A model generated the notes under the pieces. The model saw only the letters and a program-made list of their open reading frames with translations, searched no databases and was not told the DNA's origin. A program made the position numbers and the translations under genes. From Polynucleobacter meluiroseus (GTDB lineage: Bacteria; Pseudomonadota; Gammaproteobacteria; Burkholderiales; Burkholderiaceae): a stretch of 5,358 nt of DNA. The stretch is taken from NCBI GenBank assembly GCA_945867755.1, contig CAMBJN010000102.1:1-5358 (forward strand), in the 5' to 3' direction. This document shows, piece by piece, positions 4,907 to 5,358 of the stretch (the first letter of the stretch is position 1; each line of letters starts with the position of its first letter).

Positions 4907-5358
4907 TGCAAAGATTCTCACGTCTTTTTAGACTATTGACCATCCTGATGGTGGCCTCAGCTCTGAGCGCATGCGCCACCATGGGTGAAGATTGGAGTGA
5001 TTCAAGCCCCAATAAACAAGCTGCTAAGACTGGTAAGTACAGCAAATCTGACAAAGCTCCAAGAGTCAATATTGACAAAGATTCTGTGGGCGCATTAGAT
5101 GCGCCTTACAGCGATCTTTGGGACCGTATTCGTGATGGTTTCGAGTTTCCAGACTCAACCAGTCCTTTGGTGATCAAGCATGAGCGCTATTACTCGAGTC
5201 GTCCTGACTATGTTGATCGCATGATGTCTCGATCATCGCGTTATCTTTTTTACATTGTTGAAGAAGTCGAGCGTCGCAAGATGCCCATGGAGTTAGCGCT
5301 CTTGCCTTTCATTGAAAGTGCCTTTAATCCTGAGGCCTTCTCGAGAGCCAAAGCTTCT
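4903..5358 (+). CDS. mltD: Membrane-bound lytic murein transglycosylase D, N-terminal part (runs off right edge)
   Basis: MltD is an outer-membrane lipoprotein that cleaves the glycan strands of peptidoglycan between N-acetylmuramic acid and N-acetylglucosamine, leaving 1,6-anhydro ends. The visible 152 codons begin with a lipoprotein signal: a basic start (MMQRFSRLFR), a hydrophobic core and the lipobox LSAC with the modified Cys24. A polar linker follows (about 25-65), then the family block DLWDRIRDGFEFP and the beginning of the SLT domain, ending in RRKMPMELALLPFIESAFNP. The catalytic Glu is in IESAF (residue 138). The window ends before the GLWQF motif and the C-terminal LysM repeats expected in full-length MltD. 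Two adjacent ATGs (4903 and 4906) are possible starts: the first overlaps the gloB stop by 4 nt (ATGA) and the second by 1 nt. No strong ribosome site is seen, so translation probably depends on coupling to gloB. The frame is intact to the edge. Confidence 0.95.
   Translation, partial: MMQRFSRLFRLLTILMVASALSACATMGEDWSDSSPNKQAAKTGKYSKSDKAPRVNIDKDSVGALDAPYSDLWDRIRDGFEFPDSTSPLVIKHERYYSSRPDYVDRMMSRSSRYLFYIVEEVERRKMPMELALLPFIESAFNPEAFSRAKAS

Overview
The window looks like chromosomal DNA of a Gram-negative proteobacterium. The most likely group is a betaproteobacterium of the Burkholderiales; the moderate, roughly mid-40s GC judged by eye would suit a Polynucleobacter-like organism. The evidence is the housekeeping order mltD - gloB - YafS-type methyltransferase - rnhA, which is conserved in beta- and gammaproteobacteria, together with an RND efflux pump and a lipoprotein with a proteobacterial lipobox. 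The lineage is inferred from gene order and protein character, not from a search.

Layout. Positions 1-1941 (minus strand) carry the start of a drug-efflux operon. A periplasmic adaptor (787-1941) is followed after 6 nt by the first 260 codons of an RND pump of the MdtB/MdtC clade, which runs off the left edge. Its probable sigma70 promoter is at 2090-2118, with a 15-bp palindrome over the -35 box. Positions 2168-2718 (minus) hold a complete YefM-YoeB toxin-antitoxin module. Its promoter and two GTAC operator cores lie 12 bp apart, as in the characterised YefM operator. Positions 2719-2805 are a short gap in which I see no gene and no convincing terminator. Positions 2806-4079 (minus) hold a methyltransferase-rnhA pair that overlaps by 4 nt. 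Positions 4094-5358 (plus) hold gloB followed by the start of mltD, also overlapping, and running off the right edge. The methyltransferase and gloB diverge with only 14 nt between their start codons.

How the genes work together. The adaptor and pump form an envelope efflux complex that needs an outer-membrane channel, not seen here. YefM neutralises the YoeB mRNA interferase and represses its own operon. RNase HI removes RNA from RNA-DNA hybrids. GloB finishes glutathione-dependent methylglyoxal detoxification. MltD cuts peptidoglycan. The right half is ordinary core genome. The toxin-antitoxin module is the only clearly accessory element, and it sits directly after rnhA, where dnaQ is commonly found. 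I see no evidence of an undescribed system. The points worth a second look are the regulatory architecture at the module and the efflux promoter, the uncertain adaptor start, and the methyltransferase that lacks a canonical SAM-binding glycine motif. No stretch over 300 bases lacks a gene, and I found no tRNA, rRNA, CRISPR array or insertion sequence.
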